From Elephas maximus indicus (lineage: Eukaryota; Chordata; Mammalia; Proboscidea; Elephantidae): a stretch of DNA of 64,000 bases. Both the position numbers and the translations under genes were made by a program. This document shows positions 1 to 11,518 of this stretch, piece after piece (the stretch's first letter is position 1; each line of letters begins with the position of its first letter). Below the pieces are notes generated by a model, which was given only the letters and a program-made list of their open reading frames with translations, did no database searches and was not told the DNA's origin. The stretch is taken from NCBI RefSeq assembly GCF_024166365.1, contig NC_064825.1, forward strand, positions 105,662,480 to 105,726,479, in the 5' to 3' direction.

Positions 1-156
1 CTCACCCCTGCCAGATGGCAAACATAATCAATAAATATTGTCTCTGTCCTGACTGTTCCATTGACTGCCCATTGCCCCATCTCTCTCCCTCTCTTCAGGC
101 CTCCTTATTCACTGAGAGATGACAATATTGAAATTAGGCCAATTAATAACCCCTCA

Positions 157-2073
157 ATGGCCTCTAAGTGTTCGAGCAAAAGGAAGAGTCGCACATCTCT
201 CACTTTAAATCAAAAACTAAAAATGATTAAAGTTAGCGTGGAAGGTATGTCAAAAGCTGAGATAGGCTTAAAGCTAGGCTTCTAGCACCAAACAGTTACC
301 CAAGTTGTGAATGTTCGGGAAAAGTTCTTGAAGGAAATTAAAACTGCTACTCCAGGGAACACAAGAATGATAAGAAAGCAAACATCCTTACTGTTGATAC
401 AGAGCATGTTTCTGTGGTGTGACTAGAAGACAAAACCAACCACAACATTCACGTAAGCCAAAGCCTAATCCAGAGCAAGACTCTAACTATCCTCAGTTCT
501 ATGAAGAATGAGTGTTAAGGAAGCTGCAGAAGAAATGTTTGAAGCTAACGGAGGTTGGTTCAAGTGGTTTAAGGAAAGAAGCCAGCTCCATAACAACAAC
601 AAAATGCAAGGTGAAGCAGCTAGTGCTGATGTAGAAGCTGCAGCAATTTATCCAAAGGGTCTGAAAATAAACCCCACTTCCTTCAAGGTGATTCTGACCC
701 ACAGAGACCCTACAGGATGGAGCAGGACGGCCCCTTCTGGTGTCCAAGGAGAGCCTGGTGGATTCCAACTGCCGACCTTTCGGTTAGCAGCCGTAGCTCC
801 TGACCACTGTACCACCAGGATTTCCCCAGAAGGGTTAGCTAAGAGAGTTGATGAAGGTGGTACACTGAAAACTGGTTTTCAGTGCAGATAAGACAGCCTC
901 ACACTGGAAGAAGACGCCAACTAGGACTTCCGTAGCTGCAGAGGAGAAGTCAATGCCCGGCTTCAGAGCTTCAAAGGACAGGCTGATTCTCCTGTTAGGG
1001 GCTAATGCGGCTGGTGGCTTTAGGTTAAAGCCAGTGAGCATTTACCATTCCGGAAATCCCAGAACCCTTAAGAATTATGCTAATCTACTCTGCCTATGTT
1101 CTATAAATGGAACAACAAGGTCTAGATGACAGGACATCTGTTTACAACACGGTGTGCTGAATATTTGAAGACCACTGTTATAGATCTATTGCTCAGAAAA
1201 ACGATTCCTTTCCAAGTGTTATCGCTCCTTGACAATGTACCTGGTTACCCAAGAGCTCTGATGGAGATGTGCAAGGAGATTAATGTTTTCATGCCTGCTA
1301 ATACAACATCCATTACCAGCCCATGATCAAGAAGGAATTTCACTTTTCAAGTTTTAGTTTTTAAGAGATACATTTCATAAGGTTATAGCTTCCACAGACG
1401 GTGATTCCTCTGATTGATCTGGGCAAAGTAAACTGAAAACCTTGAGGAAATAATTCATAATTCTAGAAGCCATTAGAAACATTGGTGATTCATGGGAGGA
1501 GGTCAATATATCAACATTAACAGGAGTTTGGAAGAAGTTGATTTCACGCTCATGGACAATTTTGAGAAATTCAAAACTTCAGTGGAGGAAGAAACTGAAG
1601 GTGTGGTGGAAATAGCAAGAGAACTAGAATTAGACGTGGAGCCTGAACACGTGACTGAATTGCTGCAAATTCACAATAAAACTTTGAAGGATGAGGAGCT
1701 ACTTCTTAGTGATGAACAAAGACAGTGGTTTCCTGAGATGGAATCTACTCCTGGTGAAGATGTTGTGAAGATTGTCAAAAGATTTAGAATATTAAATAAA
1801 CTTGGTTAATGAAGTGGTGCCAGGGTTTGAGAGAACCGATTCCATTTTTGAAAGAAGTTCTACTGTGGGTAAAATGCTACCAAACAGCATTGCACGCTAC
1901 GGAGAAATCTTTCATGAAAGGAAGAGTCAATTGATGAGGCAAACTTCACTGTTGGCTTATTTTAAGAAATTGCCACAGCCACGCCAACTTCCAACAACCA
2001 CCACCATGATCAGTCAGCAGCCATCAACATCAGGACAAGACCCTCCACGAGCAAAAAGAATTACAACTAGCTG
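157..2073 (+). pseudogene. Tigger1 transposase relic, unit A
   Basis: Decayed pogo-like DDE transposase. It starts MASKCS at 157 with the CENP-B-type N-terminal helix-turn-helix region (residues such as SLTLNQK). The catalytic region at about 1126-1325 contains LDN before a degenerate VPGYP (normally APGHP), and the C-terminal region lies at about 1492-2073. Several frameshifts, stops (for example at 283) and an AfroSINE break it. It is not functional. Confidence 0.85.
666..825 (-). mobile_element. AfroSINE, short form, nested in Tigger A
   Basis: Minus orientation: ends in ACCACCAGGATTTCC, the reverse of the tRNA-like SINE head, with the GCAGCCGTAGCTC segment before it. It interrupts the Tigger transposase between a degenerate pair of CCAAAGGGTC / CCAGAAGGGT flanks. 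It is missing from the Tiggers of B and D at this position. Confidence 0.85.
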
Positions 2074-2451
2074 AAGGCTTAGATGATGATTAGCATTTGT
2101 TAGCAATAAAGTGTTTTTTAAATTAATAATGTTTTTTAGACATAATGATATTGCACACTAATAGAGTGCAGTATAGTGTAAACATAATTTTATATGCACT
2201 GAGAAACCAGAAAAGTTGTGTGACTTGTTTTATCGCATTATTCGATTTATTGTAGTGGTCTGGAACTGAACCCACAATGTGTCCAAGTATGCCTGTATTA
2301 TCTGTGTGGTATTTACTGATACGAAATGATCTGAGAAGTAAAAGCTGTTACTAAATTCCTACTTGAAATCCATACAGGTTCTAGAAAATGGGTGTACACC
2401 TAATATGATACTCAGGATTGATTGTGAACTGAGATAAGGAAATAAAAACTG

Positions 2452-2615
2452 AAAAAAAAAAAAAAGTTGCCATAGAGTAGATTCTGACTCATAGCAACCC
2501 TACAGGACAGAGTAGAACTGCCCCATAAAGTTTTCAAGGAGCACCTGGCAGATTCAAACTGCCAACCGTTTGGTTAGCAGCTGTAGCACTTAACCACTAT
2601 GCAACCAGGATTTCC
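2452..2615 (-). mobile_element. AfroSINE, short form, unit A specific
   Basis: A-tract on the left (2452-2465), then the body with GACTCATAGCAACCCTA and the head GCAACCAGGATTTCC on the right. B and D lack it at the paralogous position. Confidence 0.88.
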
Positions 2616-3078
2616 AAATAAAGGAATAGACATTTTTAAGATGAAAGCATCACTCTTACAAGGGAGTGAAGAATTAAGACTCACAAGGGAACAAAAGAAT
2701 CATATCTTTATGTATTGCCTAAGGAATGATGGCATTTAATAAAAAATAATTCTTATTAATTGAATATTATGACCTTGAGTACTAATTGAGGTAGTATTTC
2801 TAATTATACCAACTCAACTTTTTCATGATGAAATTATCCATGTATAACATGAAATATATAAAATTTGTTTATGTTATTCTCAAGAGAACAGGGTAGAAAA
2901 AGTAGAGATTTACCCTGTGTGTTCTCCCAAAACTATATTATTCTTCTTTCCTGAAAATGTTTAAGTTCTTATTACTTAAGGGAAATCAAACTTAATGTTA
3001 TAATATTTTTATTTGACATCTAAGTAACCATTCCCTGAAAAAACTCCAGATGATTAAGGAATGCATAACAACATTCTC
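2616..3078. other. Duplicated AT-rich spacer, no gene
   Basis: No coding potential. It is paralogous to about 17030-17459, 39740-40215 and 57930-58414; for example the motif CTCAAGAGAACAGGGTAG recurs in A and B. It holds nothing else that I recognise. Confidence 0.7.
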
Positions 3079-3259
3079 ACTGAGTCGTGGTGCAGTAGCT
3101 AAACGCTTGGCTGCTAACCAAAAGGTCTGTGGGAGGAAGATGTAGTATTCTGCTTCTGTAAAGATTTACAGCTTGCAAAGTCTGTGAGGAAGTTCTATTC
3201 TGTCTATATGGTCCTTATGAGTCGAAATCCACTCAAAGGCAATGGGTTTGGATTTGGTT
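3079..3259 (+). mobile_element. AfroSINE, long form, shared by all four units
   Basis: Plus orientation, decayed head, GGCTGCTAACCAAAAGGTCT, then the extra segment (GTGGGAGGAAGATGTAG to GATTTACAGC) absent from short copies, then the tail GGCAATGGGTTTGG. The same insertion point after GATTAAGGAATG occurs at 17460, 40216 and 58415, so it predates the duplications. Confidence 0.88.
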
Positions 3260-3849
3260 AACGATATTCTGGTGCTATTAGATATTAGTCACTGTCAATG
3301 TGTCCAAACTACCTAGACCTCAGCTATGTTTGTATTTTTAATATAAATTACAAACATAAACCCTGAAATTAATTCAAAAAACAATATGAGCTTAAAAGTT
3401 TATTCTTTTATAAATCATTTAAACTAGTATTTTATTTATTTATTTATAATAAATGTTTCCTGGGTTTCTCAATGCTTGTAAATTTATTTCATGGATTCTT
3501 TTACATTGACATTTTATTAAAGTATCACCAGAATTAAAATATATAAATATAATGCTTATTTGCTACAAAGTCTTTGCAAGAAATGAAGTTTCCTAGAATA
3601 TTACTTAGTATTCTTACAAAAATATAGAAGTTTTTCAAATTTTCAGTGTTGCCAAGTAATTTAATATCACTACTTAAAATTATTGTTTAAGGTAAATTAT
3701 ATATTAAATATATGAGAAATATAAAGGCATTGCGTTAATAAAATAGCACATTTGCTACTCTGTGTTAAATATTAATTTTAATAATATCATGGACTAAAGT
3801 AGAATATCGATAGAAAACATTTCATATTTACCTTTCTCATTTTGGATAG
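3260..3849. other. Duplicated AT-rich spacer, no gene
   Basis: Paralogous to 17646-18228, 40433-41003 and 58621-59332. It is very AT-rich, with short open frames only and no repeat family that I can name. Confidence 0.65.
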
Positions 3850-4062
3850 CAGGAGCCCTGGTGGCAAAGTGGTTAAAGTGCTTGGCTGCTCTCCAGAAGG
3901 TCTGCAGTCAGAAACCGCCAGCTATTGCAATAGAGAAAGTTCTGGCAGTCGGCTTCCTTAAACATTTATAGCTTGGAAACCCGATGGAGCAGTTCTACTT
4001 TGCCCTGTAGTACCGCTGAGTCAGAATCAACTAGACTGGAGTGGGTATGGGTTTTGGTTTGT
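3850..4062 (+). mobile_element. AfroSINE, long form, shared by all four units
   Basis: Head GGAGCCCTGGTGGCAAAGTG and the long body with GGCTTCCTTAAACATTTATAG are clear. It shares its insertion point with 18229, 41004 and 59333, so it is another pre-duplication marker. Confidence 0.88.
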
Positions 4063-4987
4063 TTTCCGATAATCTTGTTTCTTCCGCACAGGAGAGGGTT
4101 TACACACTTAAGTATTTAAATTACTTTGACTGACACAGCTTGTCTCATCAATGGTATTCAATCTGCCTTTAAAACAATCTGTTCAGTTTGATACTGGAAT
4201 GCTCTTTAAATACAAAATAGTTACCTCTACTCCCCTGGGATCTCTTCCACCTGACAATTAGTTTCTAATTAAACAAATCTCTTTGGCACTCTCTGGTTTG
4301 GCTTATTTATTTATTTTCCCAGAGAGCTCTCACTTTACTCAGAATATGCTTCCTCTGTAGCCTCTCAATGGAATAGAGTATGCAGAAAGTCTTATATCTT
4401 AGGCTTGAATAGAGTTCCGAACTGCCCTTAACAGAGCGATGCATTTGAGGCCACACAAAACTGACACAAATCCAATTCTGACCTTATCTATTGTGGCTGC
4501 TTCATATGGGCCCTCTGTCCCATTGAGGTCCTGTCCCATTTTTCTCAAGTTATTTTCTCCTCTTAAATGGGTGCCTTGATTCAAATTCAGAGGCTGACCT
4601 CTGTAAGATTTGTAATAAATGTTCTGACAACAAAGAATATTTTTACCTACATATCATATAATATAAAAATTATTTCTTCAAAAGGACCTGGGCAAACTAG
4701 GAACTTGCTGTTGGATATAGTAAATCTCGTTCAAAAATATGTTTTTTCCCCCAAAATTAATCCAACACAGAGACATTTTCTTTTCCTTGCAGCATTCTAC
4801 CATCTTTCCCCAACTTTATTCCTTCTGCGAACCAATTTTTAATGTGTGAATCCTACTAAATTTCACTTAAGAGAAAATAAGATTTTAAAATAATTCCAGG
4901 TGAGATGAAAGACATAATTCCAGGACAGTAGTCTGTCATAAATTATTGTCATAAAATAATTCCCCTTCAAGACTTAAAATCTGAGCG
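4063..4987. other. Duplicated spacer, no gene
   Basis: Aligns with 18442-19394 (B), 41214-42164 (C) and 59531-60490 (D). Short frames here, such as those near 4400-4840, are not conserved in frame between the units, so I do not call them genes. Confidence 0.65.
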
Positions 4988-5338
4988 ACACTTAGTAGTG
5001 TGATCTTCAAGATTGTGTGACAATTTGGCTGGGCCATGATTGTCAGGGGTTTGGCAGTTATACTGTGGTTTGGGGGTTGTATAATGGTGTAATCCTTTCA
5101 TGATGAGATCCTTATACTGTGATTATCTCCGAGATGGAATTTGCTGTGAGTAGCCAAACTGTTAAAAAGGAGTTTTGCATGCATCCATCCCATATCTGTG
5201 GACTTCCTGCTAAAGCTAGCTGGCTTTTGCTCTGTCCTGAATCCAGCATTTGGCTCATTAACATCTGACCTACAATTCTTTTCACTTGGGCCAGCAGCCT
5301 GCCTACATACTTGCTGATCTTGGATTCATCAGCCCTCC
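4988..5338 (+). repeat. LTR-like interspersed repeat, truncated
   Basis: Same repeat as 19395-19880 and 42165-42600, beginning near GATCTTCAAGATTGTGT and containing the cluster GCAGCCTGCCTACATA. In B it ends with ACAACCGTGAG and an AAATAAATCTCTCTC stretch typical of LTR ends. The family is unknown to me. Here it is cut at about 5338. Confidence 0.5.
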
Positions 5339-5627
5339 CAGAGTTTCACAGATCCTTTCTCTCATCAGCACTTGTTGTTTGAGCATTGTTCATCTCTTGT
5401 TTTGACATTATTCCCTAAACAATACAGTAATGTATAACAACTATTTACATTGCATTTACATTGTATTAGGTATTGTAAGTAATCTAGAGATGATTTAAAG
5501 TGTTTGGGAGGATGTGCCTTTATGATACGCAAATAGTATGCCATTTTATAGAATGAACTCGAGCATCCTTGGAATTTGGTGTCAGATAGGGTCCTGGAAC
5601 CAAACTCCTGCAGATACGGATGGGTGA
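5339..5627. mobile_element. MER2-like Tigger MITE, 5' truncated
   Basis: Contains the block GTATTAGGTATTGTAAG, TAATCTAGAGATGATTTAA and the terminal inverted repeat ending near GGATGGGTGACTA, as in MER2-type non-autonomous Tigger elements. Its left part is lost at the unit A/B junction. Confidence 0.65.
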
Positions 5628-6306
5628 CTATATATTTACATATATAATTCAATACCATCATAGAATGCAGTAGACTGCTACATAATGTGCTTCCTGTCCC
5701 ATCTGTTTCTTGTTTCAAGGCTGGGTTTACAATTTTAAGTGATTTAAACACTTGAAGGATTCATTACCGCAACCACAAAACTCTATAGTCTGTTTTTGTG
5801 GCATTTGCATTTCTAATTATTTCTTAAGTGTTCTCTATTAAAAATAAAAGATAATTAAAAACAAATCCATTGTCGCTGAGTTGATTCTGGCTTACAGCGA
5901 CCCTACAGGACAGAATAGAAGTGCCCCATAGAGTTCCCAAGAACGTGCTGGTGGATTTAAACTGCCAAAGTGTCCTCTGCAGAAAATCTTAAGCACTTTC
6001 ATGGATTCCCACAGTAGTTGAAAAAATTCAAATTTCTTCCCAGGAATTGAAGATTGCTATATAACTTGACCCCTATCTTTATATCCAAACTCATCTGCTA
6101 ACACGTATTTTCCCCAGGCAATCAATCAGCTTTTTAGGCTTCTAAGAATGTAAACCTAAAGGGTCTTCTGTTGCTTTTTCATCTGCCTAGAATGTTCTTA
6201 ACAGAGAGTTGCTACTTCTAATTGTTTAAGGCTCAGCTCATATGTTACTTGTTCAGAGAGGGCTCTCCAGGTTTATCATGGAGGTTATATTATTGTTGTT
6301 ATTGTG
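5628..6306. other. Unassigned stretch with a SINE fragment
   Basis: Apart from a truncated AfroSINE at 5860-5970 I recognise nothing. There is no conserved counterpart in C or D, and no convincing frame. Confidence 0.5.
5860..5970 (-). mobile_element. AfroSINE fragment
   Basis: Minus orientation; the body CTTACAGCGACCCTACAGGA to TTAAACTGCCAA is present, and the head is missing. Confidence 0.7.
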
Positions 6307-7528
6307 CCAAGCACTACCTGGAATCCTCACAAATGAAATGATGTGTAGGCATCCTCAGCGGTAGCCTCCAAATACTTCACATCCTCACTCTCTCCCTCCA
6401 ACACTATGTGTTTGAGCATTGTTTGCTTCATGTCTTGTCACTATTCCCTACCAATACTTTCTAACAACTCTTTACATAGTATTTACATTGTATTAGGTAT
6501 TATAAGTAATCTAGAGATGATTGATACAAATAATCCGAGTAGCTGAACTATAAGAAGAACGGGGTATGGATTTAGAGGAAGACTATTTAACAACCTTTGA
6601 TATGCAGATGATACAATCTTGCTTGCTGAAAGTGAAGAGGACTTGAAGCACTTACTGATGAAGACCAAAGACCACACAGCCTTCAGTATGGATTAAACCT
6701 CAACATAAAGAAAACAAAAACCCTCACAACTGAACAAATAAGCAACACCATGATAAATGGAGAAAAGATTGAGGTTGTCAAGGATTTCATTTTAGTTGAA
6801 TCCACAATCAACGCCCACGGAAGCAGCAGTCAAGAAATCAAAAGATGCATTGCATTGGGCAAATCTGCTGCAAAAATCTCTTCAGAGTGCTAAAAAACAA
6901 AGATGTCACCTTGAGGGCTAAGGTGCTCCTGAACCAAGCCATGGTCTTTTCAGTCACCTCATATGCATGTGAAAGCTGGGACAATGAATAAAGAAGGCCT
7001 AAGAAGAATTGATTCCTTGAATTGTGATGTTAGTGAAGAATATTGAATATACTGTGGACTGTCAAAAGAATGAGTAAAGCTGTCTCGGAATAAATACAAC
7101 CAGAATGTTACTTAGAAGCAAGGATGGCGAGATTTCATCTCACATACTTTGGACATGTTGGAAGGGATCAGTCCTTGGAAAAGGACATTATGCTTAGTAC
7201 AATAGAGGGTCAGCAAAAAAGAGGAAGTCCCTCAATGAGATGGATTGAAACAGTGGCTGCGACAATGTGCTCAAGCATAGCAACCATTGTGATGATGGCC
7301 CAGGACCAGGCAGTGTTTCATTCTGTTGTGCATGGGGTTGGTATGAGTTGGAACCCTCTCAATGGCACCTAACAAGAACAACAAGAGATGACTAAAAGTG
7401 TACAGGAGTTTGTGCATAGGTTATATGCAAATATTGTGTCATTTTATATAAGAGACTTGAGCAGCCACAGATTTTAGTATTCATGGGAGTCCTGGAATCA
7501 ATTCCCCATGGATACTGAGGGAACACTG
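6307..7528. mobile_element. MER2-like Tigger MITE, unit B, split by an RTE
   Basis: Left half 6307-6520 and right half 7384-7528 together match the elements at 34778-35283 and 51889-52365. The right end GATACTGAGGGAACACTG is the terminal inverted repeat. The first part, including the left terminus, is missing. Confidence 0.7.
6521..7383 (+). mobile_element. RTE LINE, 3' fragment, inserted in the MITE
   Basis: Covers the end of the reverse transcriptase and the C-terminal part of the RTE protein. Frames include the LLAESEEDLK region (about 6620-6660) and ARFHLTYFGHVGRDQSLEKD (7124 onward), and end just after NGT and the ACAAGAACAACA tail. The 8-base flank AGAGATGA occurs at 6513-6520 and 7384-7391 as a target duplication. 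It is 5'-truncated and coding-dead. Confidence 0.88.
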
Positions 7529-7847
7529 CAAAGTTTTAATTAAGGCATATTGTAGACCTGGTTTTTAAAATCAGTGCCACAGCTGTATGGACACTCATGG
7601 AAATGAATGGTATGGTTTAGGATAAGTGATATGACAGATTGTACATTACAACTGAATAAATTAAATCAGCTCAAGCAAAAGTTCTTACTGAGGGAGGACA
7701 TTGCACAATGAAATTATGAAATGACTAATGGAATGATTTGCTATCTGCTGATACATATTTTACTTACATAATTTCAGCAGAAAGTTCTGACAATATTACA
7801 AGTGATTTTTAACTTGTAAATGATTGTCACTGTATGGAAAGGCAAAG
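7529..7847. other. Spacer between MITE and LTR, conserved in B, C and D
   Basis: Matches 35284-35604 and 52366-52682, for example around CAGAAAGTTCTGACAATATTAC. No coding frame and no named repeat. Confidence 0.6.
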
Positions 7848-8198
7848 CAATTTAGTAATCTAATGCTGCTATAACAGAAATACTGCAAGTGTGTAGCTTA
7901 ACAAAGAGAAATTTATTCTCACATTTTAGCAGGCTGCAAGTCCAAATTCAGGGTGACAGCTCCAGGAGAAGCTTTCTCTTTCTGTTGGCTCTGGGGAAGG
8001 TTGTTGTCACCAAACTTCCCCTGGTCTAGGAGCTTCTCAGCACAGGGATCTCGGGTCCAAAGGACATGCTCCCCTCCTAGGCTTCATTCTTAGTGATAGG
8101 AGTTCCCCCAGTCTCTCTGCTCACTTCTCTCTTTTATTTCAAATGAGAGTCACTCAAGAAACAACCTAATGTTATAGAGTGTGTCCTGTCTCATTACA

Positions 8199-10319
8199 CG
8201 TTGTTGTCGTTAGGCGCTCTCGAGTTGGTTCCTGTTCATAGTGACTATGCGCAAAAGAATGAAACAGTGCCAAGGCCTGCATCATTCTCACAACAGTTGC
8301 TATGCTTGAGACCATTCTTGCAGCCACTGTGTCAGTTCTTCTCACTGAAGGTCTTCCTCTTTTTCACTGACCTTCTACTTTACAAGCATGATGTCCTTCT
8401 CTAGAGACTGATCTCTCCTGACAACATGTTCAAAGTATGTGAGAAGGGGTCTTGCTGTCCTTGCTTCCAAGGGGCATTCTGGTTGTACTTCTTCCAAGAA
8501 AGATCTGTTTGTTCTTTTGGCAGTCTAACCCAGTACCAAAACCCAGTGCTGTCGAGTCAATTCCGACTCACAGCAACCCTATAGTACAGAGTAGAACTGC
8601 CCCATAGAGTTTTCAAGGAGTGCGTGGCAGATTCGAACTGCTGACCCTTTGGTTAGCAGCTGTAGCACTTAACCACTATGCACCAGGGTTTCTGTGGTAT
8701 GCACATTTTCTGCCAGCACCACAATTTAAAGGCGTCAATTCTTCTTAGGTCTTCCTTATTCATTGTCCTGCTTTCACATGCATAAGAGGTGATTGAAAAC
8801 ACCATGTCTTGGACCAGGCACACCTTAGTCCTCGAGTTGAAATCTTTGCTTTTTAACACTTTAAAGAGATCTCTTGCAGCAGATTTGCCCAATGCAATGT
8901 GCCTTTTGATTTTTTGACTGCTATTGCGTGAGTGTTGACTGTGGATCCAAGTAAAATGAAATCCTTGACAACCTCAATCTTTTCTCCATTTATCATGATG
9001 TTTCTTATTGGTCCAGTTGTGAGGATTTTTGTTTTCTTTATGTTCAGGTTTAATCCATACTGAAGGCTGTGGTCTATGATCTTCATCAGTAAGTGGTTCA
9101 AGTCTTCTTCACTTTCAGCAAGCAAGGTTGTGTCATCTGCATAACACAGGTTGTTAATGAGTCTTCCTCCAAACCTGATGCGTTTTTCCTCTTCACATAG
9201 TCCAGCTTCTCAGATTATTTGCTTAGTTTACAAATTGAATAGGTATGTTGACAGACATAACCCTGATACACACCTTTCCTGACATTAAACCCTGCAGTAT
9301 CACCTCATTCTGTTTGAACTACTGCCTCTTGATCCATGTACAGATTCCTCATGAGCACAATTAAGTGTTCTGGAATTTCCCTACTCCACAATGTTATTAA
9401 TAATTTGCTATGACCCAAACAGTCAAATGCCTTAGCATAGGCAATAAAAAACCAGTAAACATCTTTCTGGTATTCTCTGCTTTCAGCCTGGATCCATCTG
9501 ACATCAGCAATAATATCCCTGGTACCAAGTTCTCTTCTGAATCCAGCTTGAATTTTTGGCAGTTCCCTGTCGATACACTGCTGCATCCATTTTTGAATGA
9601 TCTTCAACAAAATGTTGCTTGCATGTGATATTAATGATATTGTTCCATAATTTCTGCATTCGATTGGCTCATCTTTCTTGGGAATGGTATAAATAAGGAT
9701 CTCTTCCAGTCAGTTGGCCAGGTAGCTGTCTTCTAAATTTCTTGGTATATATGAATGAGCACTTCCAGTGCTGCATCTGTTTGTTTAAACAGCTCTATTG
9801 GTATTCCATCAATTCCTGGAGCTTTGTTTTTCCCCAATACCTTCCATGCAGCTTGGACTTCTTCCTTCGGTACCATGGGTTCCTGATCATATGTTACCTC
9901 CTGAAATGGTTGAAAGTCAACCAATTCTTTTTGGTATAGTGTCTCCGTGTATTCCTTCCATCTTCCTTTGATGCTTCCCGCATCGTTTAATAATTTCCCC
10001 ATAGAATTCTTCAGTATTGCAACTCGAGGTTTGAATGTTTTCTTCAGTTCTTTCAGCTTGAGAAATGGCTCATCTTCCTGCACTATATCAGACAATGTTC
10101 TGATGCTATTCATAAGTTTCTTGGTGGCTAATTCTTTCCAGAAGTAGACCACTGAGTCCTTCTTCCTGGTCTGCCTTAGTCTGGAAGCTCATCTGAAACT
10201 TGTTCACCATGGATGATCCTGCTGGTATTTGAATACCGGTGACATAGCTGCCAACATCATAACAACACACAATCCCCCACAGTACAATAAACCGACAGAT
10301 GCGTGGGGGACTTGTTATA
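8199..10319 (-). mobile_element. RTE LINE, about 2.1 kb, 5' truncated
   Basis: Minus strand. Frames at 9733-10152 (contains APGIDGIPIELFKQTDAALE), 9305-9610 (contains AKAFDCLGHSKL), 8853-9125 and 8653-8892 give the reverse transcriptase domains in order, with the 3' tail at 8199. An AfroSINE sits at 8533-8693. Frameshifts and stops make it inactive. It is B-specific. Confidence 0.88.
8533..8693 (-). mobile_element. AfroSINE, short form, nested in RTE
   Basis: Near-consensus copy: ACCAAAACCCAGTGCTGTCG on the left and ACTATGCACCAGGGTTTC on the right. It is younger than the RTE that it splits. Confidence 0.92.
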
Positions 10320-10576
10320 TAACTGCCTCTAATCCTGTCTCATTAACATCACAGAGGTAGGATTTACAACACATAGGAAAATAACCACACCAAACCAGTT
10401 GCCTTTTAGAGGATTCCAATTCATATAATAAAATGGTGGACAATCAAACAATATTGAGAATGATGACCTGACACATTTCAATCCATAACACACTTATAGT
10501 ACATCGGTTGAAATTTGATACAAAATATATAAGAAAGCAATTCTTATACATTTAATATGTTCTTTAATGAAGTGAA

Positions 10577-11518
10577 TTATTTACATAGCAATTTTCTCAG
10601 TGCTATTATGACATCCTTGTTCCTTAGACTATATATCATGGGATTAAACATAGGAGTTAGGATAGTGTAGAAAAGAGAAAGTACTTTGTCAGTTCCCTCT
10701 GAGCGGCTGTTGTTGGGCCTTAAATATGTAATAATGGCTGATCCAAAGAATAACACCACAACCATAAGATGAGACGAGCAGGTAGAGAAGGCTTTGGCTC
10801 GACTTGTGGCTGATGGCAACTTCAGGATAATGGACATGATTTTACTGTAGGAACCAACTATCAGCAGAAATGGAACCATGCCAAATAACACAGCAACTGT
10901 GTAGACCAACATCTCATTTACAAAAGTGTCCCCACAAGCCAGTTTGAGTATTGGGAAAATGTCACAGAAGAAGTGGTGAATTTGGTTAGGTCCACAAAAA
11001 GGCAGAGAGAAAATCTGATACGTCTGCACAATCATAACGGGAATTCCAGTGGTCCAGGAACCAGTCACCAAGTGGATACAGACCCTGTGGTTCATGAGTA
11101 GAGGATACTGAAGAGGGTTGCAAATGGCCACGTAACGGTCATAGGCCATCAATGCAAGGAGTAAACACTCTGTGCCTCCAAATATAAGGACAAAGCACAT
11201 CTGTGTAGCACAGCCACCTAAGGAGATTGTTCTTCTCTGCATCCCAAGATTCATCAGCATTCTGGGGAGAGTAGCTGATACATAGCAGATTTCCAAGAAG
11301 GAAAAGTTTGCCAGGAAAAAATACATAGGGCTCTGGAGAGCAGGATCCATTTTCGTTATTAGAAATATAGTGGCATTGCTCATCAGGATAATGATATAGA
11401 TGAATAAAAATAATCCAAAAAGAAACCACTGGAGATGGGGCATATCAGCAAAGCCCAAGAGAACAAATTCCATCAGTTCTGTTAGGTTGTATTCTGGAGG
11501 TTTTTCTTGATGATTCAT
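10577..11518 (-). CDS. Olfactory receptor, family 10 (OR10AG-like), intact; receptor of unit B
   Basis: Predicted 313-residue odorant receptor, a class A GPCR that would couple to the olfactory G protein in sensory-neuron cilia. Seen in the frame: an N-glycosylation site NLT at residues 11-13, seven hydrophobic segments, PMYFFLANFSFLE at the start of TM2 (64-76), the TM3 motif MAYDRYVAIC (124-133), paired cysteines C103 and C185, SY at the TM5 end (223-224), KAFSTCSSHL at TM6 (242-251) and NPMIYSLRN in TM7 (292-300). Length matches the family. I chose the ATG at 11518 because C and D share it and a CAG splice-acceptor-like site abuts it. An in-frame ATG at 11539 would add seven residues but runs through that acceptor. 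The OR10AG assignment rests on remembered resemblance to human OR10AG1. This is the only copy with every canonical motif. Confidence 0.93.
   Translation of the reverse strand: MNHQEKPPEYNLTELMEFVLLGFADMPHLQWFLFGLFLFIYIIILMSNATIFLITKMDPALQSPMYFFLANFSFLEICYVSATLPRMLMNLGMQRRTISLGGCATQMCFVLIFGGTECLLLALMAYDRYVAICNPLQYPLLMNHRVCIHLVTGSWTTGIPVMIVQTYQIFSLPFCGPNQIHHFFCDIFPILKLACGDTFVNEMLVYTVAVLFGMVPFLLIVGSYSKIMSIILKLPSATSRAKAFSTCSSHLMVVVLFFGSAIITYLRPNNSRSEGTDKVLSLFYTILTPMFNPMIYSLRNKDVIIALRKLLCK

Larger units (their letters stand above)
1..2295 (+). mobile_element. Tigger1-like DNA transposon, unit A (left end outside window)
   Basis: TcMar-Tigger element. The right end reads AAGTATGCCTG followed by TA (2296-2297), matching the inverted terminal repeat and TA target of pogo/Tigger elements. 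It carries a broken transposase frame and a nested short AfroSINE at 666-825. The left terminal repeat lies before base 1. Confidence 0.9.
1..5338 (+). repeat. Paralogous unit A (tail only)
   Basis: The stretch aligns by eye, feature for feature, with 12498-19740 (B), 38360-42600 (C) and 55229-60490 (D): Tigger1 end, then the phrase AAATGATCTGAG, then two old long-form AfroSINEs, then an LTR-like repeat. Its receptor gene must lie left of the window. It ends abruptly at about 5338, inside the LTR-like repeat, where it joins a MER2-like element. Confidence 0.8.
7848..10490 (-). repeat. MaLR-type LTR (old endogenous element), unit B, split by an RTE
   Basis: LTR sequence at 7848-8198 and again at 10320-10490, with an RTE between. 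The right end CAATCCATAACA reads TGTTATGGATTG in the element's own direction, the start of MaLR-like LTRs. The left end holds the reverse of CTGTTATAGCAGCA. Paralogous copies lie at 35605-36152 and 52683-53228. No internal retroviral genes remain. Confidence 0.7.

Noticed and set aside
5365-5751. Minus-strand open frame of 128 codons
   Set aside because: Most of it lies in a MER2-like MITE, and similar frames recur in the other MITE copies. No protein family resemblance.
10600-11430. Second open frames (for example 96 codons at 11139-11429) within receptors
   Set aside because: Alternative-frame shadows of the receptor coding sequence. The same shadows appear in C and D because the nucleotide sequence is conserved.
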